Source: Luteibacter sp. dw_328 | Lineage (GTDB): Bacteria; Pseudomonadota; Gammaproteobacteria; Xanthomonadales; Rhodanobacteraceae | Direction of reading: 5' to 3' | Length of the DNA stretch: 64,000 nt | Assembly (NCBI RefSeq): GCF_018449605.1 | Contig: NZ_JAAVUW010000008.1 | Coordinates: 273,835 to 337,834 of the forward strand | Shown here: positions 63,901-64,000 of the stretch, one piece after another | Numbering within the stretch: the first letter of the stretch is position 1 | How the letters are laid out: each line of letters opens with the position of its first letter | Notes under the pieces: generated by a model | What the model was told of the DNA's origin: nothing | What the model saw: the letters and a program-made list of their open reading frames with translations, nothing else | The model's database searches: none | Translations under genes and position numbers: made by a program

Positions 63901-64000
63901 CGTGTTGTCACGATCGGCCTGCGAATCCGCGCCGAGCGCTACCGAGTTTTCTCCCAGCGCCCAGGCATTCGCACCGAGCGCCGTCGCGTTATTACCCAGT
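60943..64000 (-). CDS. YadA-type trimeric autotransporter adhesin (C-terminal part, truncated at the window edge)
   Basis: At least 1018 codons of a large surface adhesin; the frame stays open to the right edge, so the N-terminus is missing. Repeated YadA head units (GSGAVATGVNATATGYGS, GDSARALGVNSVALGNGS) alternate with neck blocks (TVSVGSAG..RQITNVAAGT..DAVNKGQLD). A Pro/Ala-rich segment (about residues 710-780 of the visible part) separates head repeats from the last neck. The C-terminus is the YadA anchor: RFNDLNDRLNKVGAMGAAMSQMA, then four strands ending GVGVGIGW, which form the outer-membrane beta-barrel. It trimerises and mediates attachment. Confidence 0.95.
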   Translation of the reverse strand, partial: LGNNATALGANAWALGENSVALGADSQADRDNTVSVGTAGHERQIANVAAGTEDTDAVNKGQLDSSVSGATRYFKANGLNDGSDDAQATGQYATASGSGALAGADGATATGSGAVATGVNATATGYGSVATGQNSAAYGAVAQAEGASSTAIGESSYASAANSVALGAGSLADRANAVSVGSAGSERQITNVAAGTETTDAVNKGQLDAVAGGVIDASHYFKANGLNDGSDDAQAVGDLATAAGSGAFASGTGATATGAGANAVNQFATANGYGSTASGMNSAAFGAGAQATGAGSVAVGGNAVDEDGNPLISDSNGNPVDTGATSAGVGGTAVGASSQAGGFAATSVGVGAYASGAQSTALGAVANATGDYATAVGTSTTASGAGSVAVGGPSNLPGVGLIYTGATGDSAAAFGAGAQATADYATALGGVAAAEGVGSTALGYFAYAPGGNATALGINSWASGASSVAVGDFSTALGANSVALGSNSLATRANTVSVGDRGSERQITNVAAGVQGTDAVNVQQLHTLSDSVSSASHYVSATGAADGSDDASATGQLAIATGAGSSASGDLSTANGAFATASKESSTAIGASANAGAAGATAIGDSARALGVNSVALGNGSLATRANTVSVGSAGNNRQITNVASGTQTNDAVNVGQLNTALSSAFSGSSNVAGNAMAMALGGGATMGANGFVGPVYRVQGGSYGTVGGAVGALDGALTSLNSRVGSLESKSAGGSGTGTTPIRRDAVAAAPASVSSPGVMAAAVTPAVTSAAVAPVVSAAAAAPPVTAQAVVPGTGNGIAIGTGSYAKDPTDIAVGNNASVGADNGTAVGNGATVTAAATNSVALGAGSVADQANTVSVGAVGAERRITNVAAGTAPTDGANVGQVDQAVATAKAYSDQGDAATLNSAKQYTDQKFGDVVSGGAFNEYKSQVDHRFNDLNDRLNKVGAMGAAMSQMAFSTQGVSGDNRLGVGVGGYKGQGAMSVGYSRSLSPKATLTFGAAISGGETSGGVGVGIGW

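Noticed and set aside
60943..64000. Repeated short sequence blocks that could suggest a CRISPR or tandem-repeat array
   Set aside because: The repeats vary at third positions, stay in frame and encode YadA head and neck units, so they are coding repeats.

Overview
The window is high-GC gammaproteobacterial DNA, most likely chromosomal sequence from a Xanthomonadales member of the Luteibacter/Dyella/Rhodanobacter type. The reasons are a type II secretion operon in the Xanthomonas xps order (E-F-G-H-I-J-K-L-M-N-D), a DUF3247 Sm-like protein, two DUF2884 proteins, a VirD4 coupling protein beside an effector with a Xanthomonas-type T4SS signal (XVIPCD), and dispersed short palindromes built on GTAGGAGCCGAT-TCATCGGCGAT. 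The genus is an inference.

Layout. 1-17.2 kb is mostly ordinary chromosome: the end of a response regulator gene, a VOC protein, a 2-hydroxyacid dehydrogenase, DUF2884 proteins, a BvgS-like hybrid kinase divergent from a NarL/BvgA-type regulator, a peroxiredoxin, a universal stress protein, a ferritin-like protein, an MFS exporter, a thioredoxin-like protein, a GST and a DUF883 protein. 17.1-24.8 kb is an accessory block of less GC-rich sequence: a minus-strand operon of virD4, a lipoprotein, a DUF2235 lipase effector with a peptidoglycan-binding domain and XVIPCD tail, and a periplasmic protein, followed by a tyrosinase-like protein that has lost its copper ligands. 25-37.5 kb returns to core genes (aceE, maeB, a metzincin-like protein with a destroyed zinc site, a QEGLA-motif protein, a ferredoxin-NADP reductase, a YadGH-like ABC exporter, rluF).

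37.6-47.4 kb is the most unusual part. Two operons of exported proteins face each other across dbpA. The left reads A-B-A-B; the right reads A, then a B-A fusion, then B. All four B units carry D-x-E, then CxxC exactly 31 residues after the Glu, with an RVYxAxSG-like motif upstream, which resembles the BURPS668_1122-type toxin deaminases. The A family is not one I recognise, and its fusion to B suggests the two act together.

47.6-60.7 kb holds hrpB and the complete type II secretion operon, which could export Sec-dependent proteins such as the neighbouring A/B products (inference). 60.9 kb to the right edge is the C-terminal part of a large YadA-type trimeric autotransporter adhesin, truncated by the window. 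No tRNA, rRNA, insertion sequence or CRISPR array was recognised.
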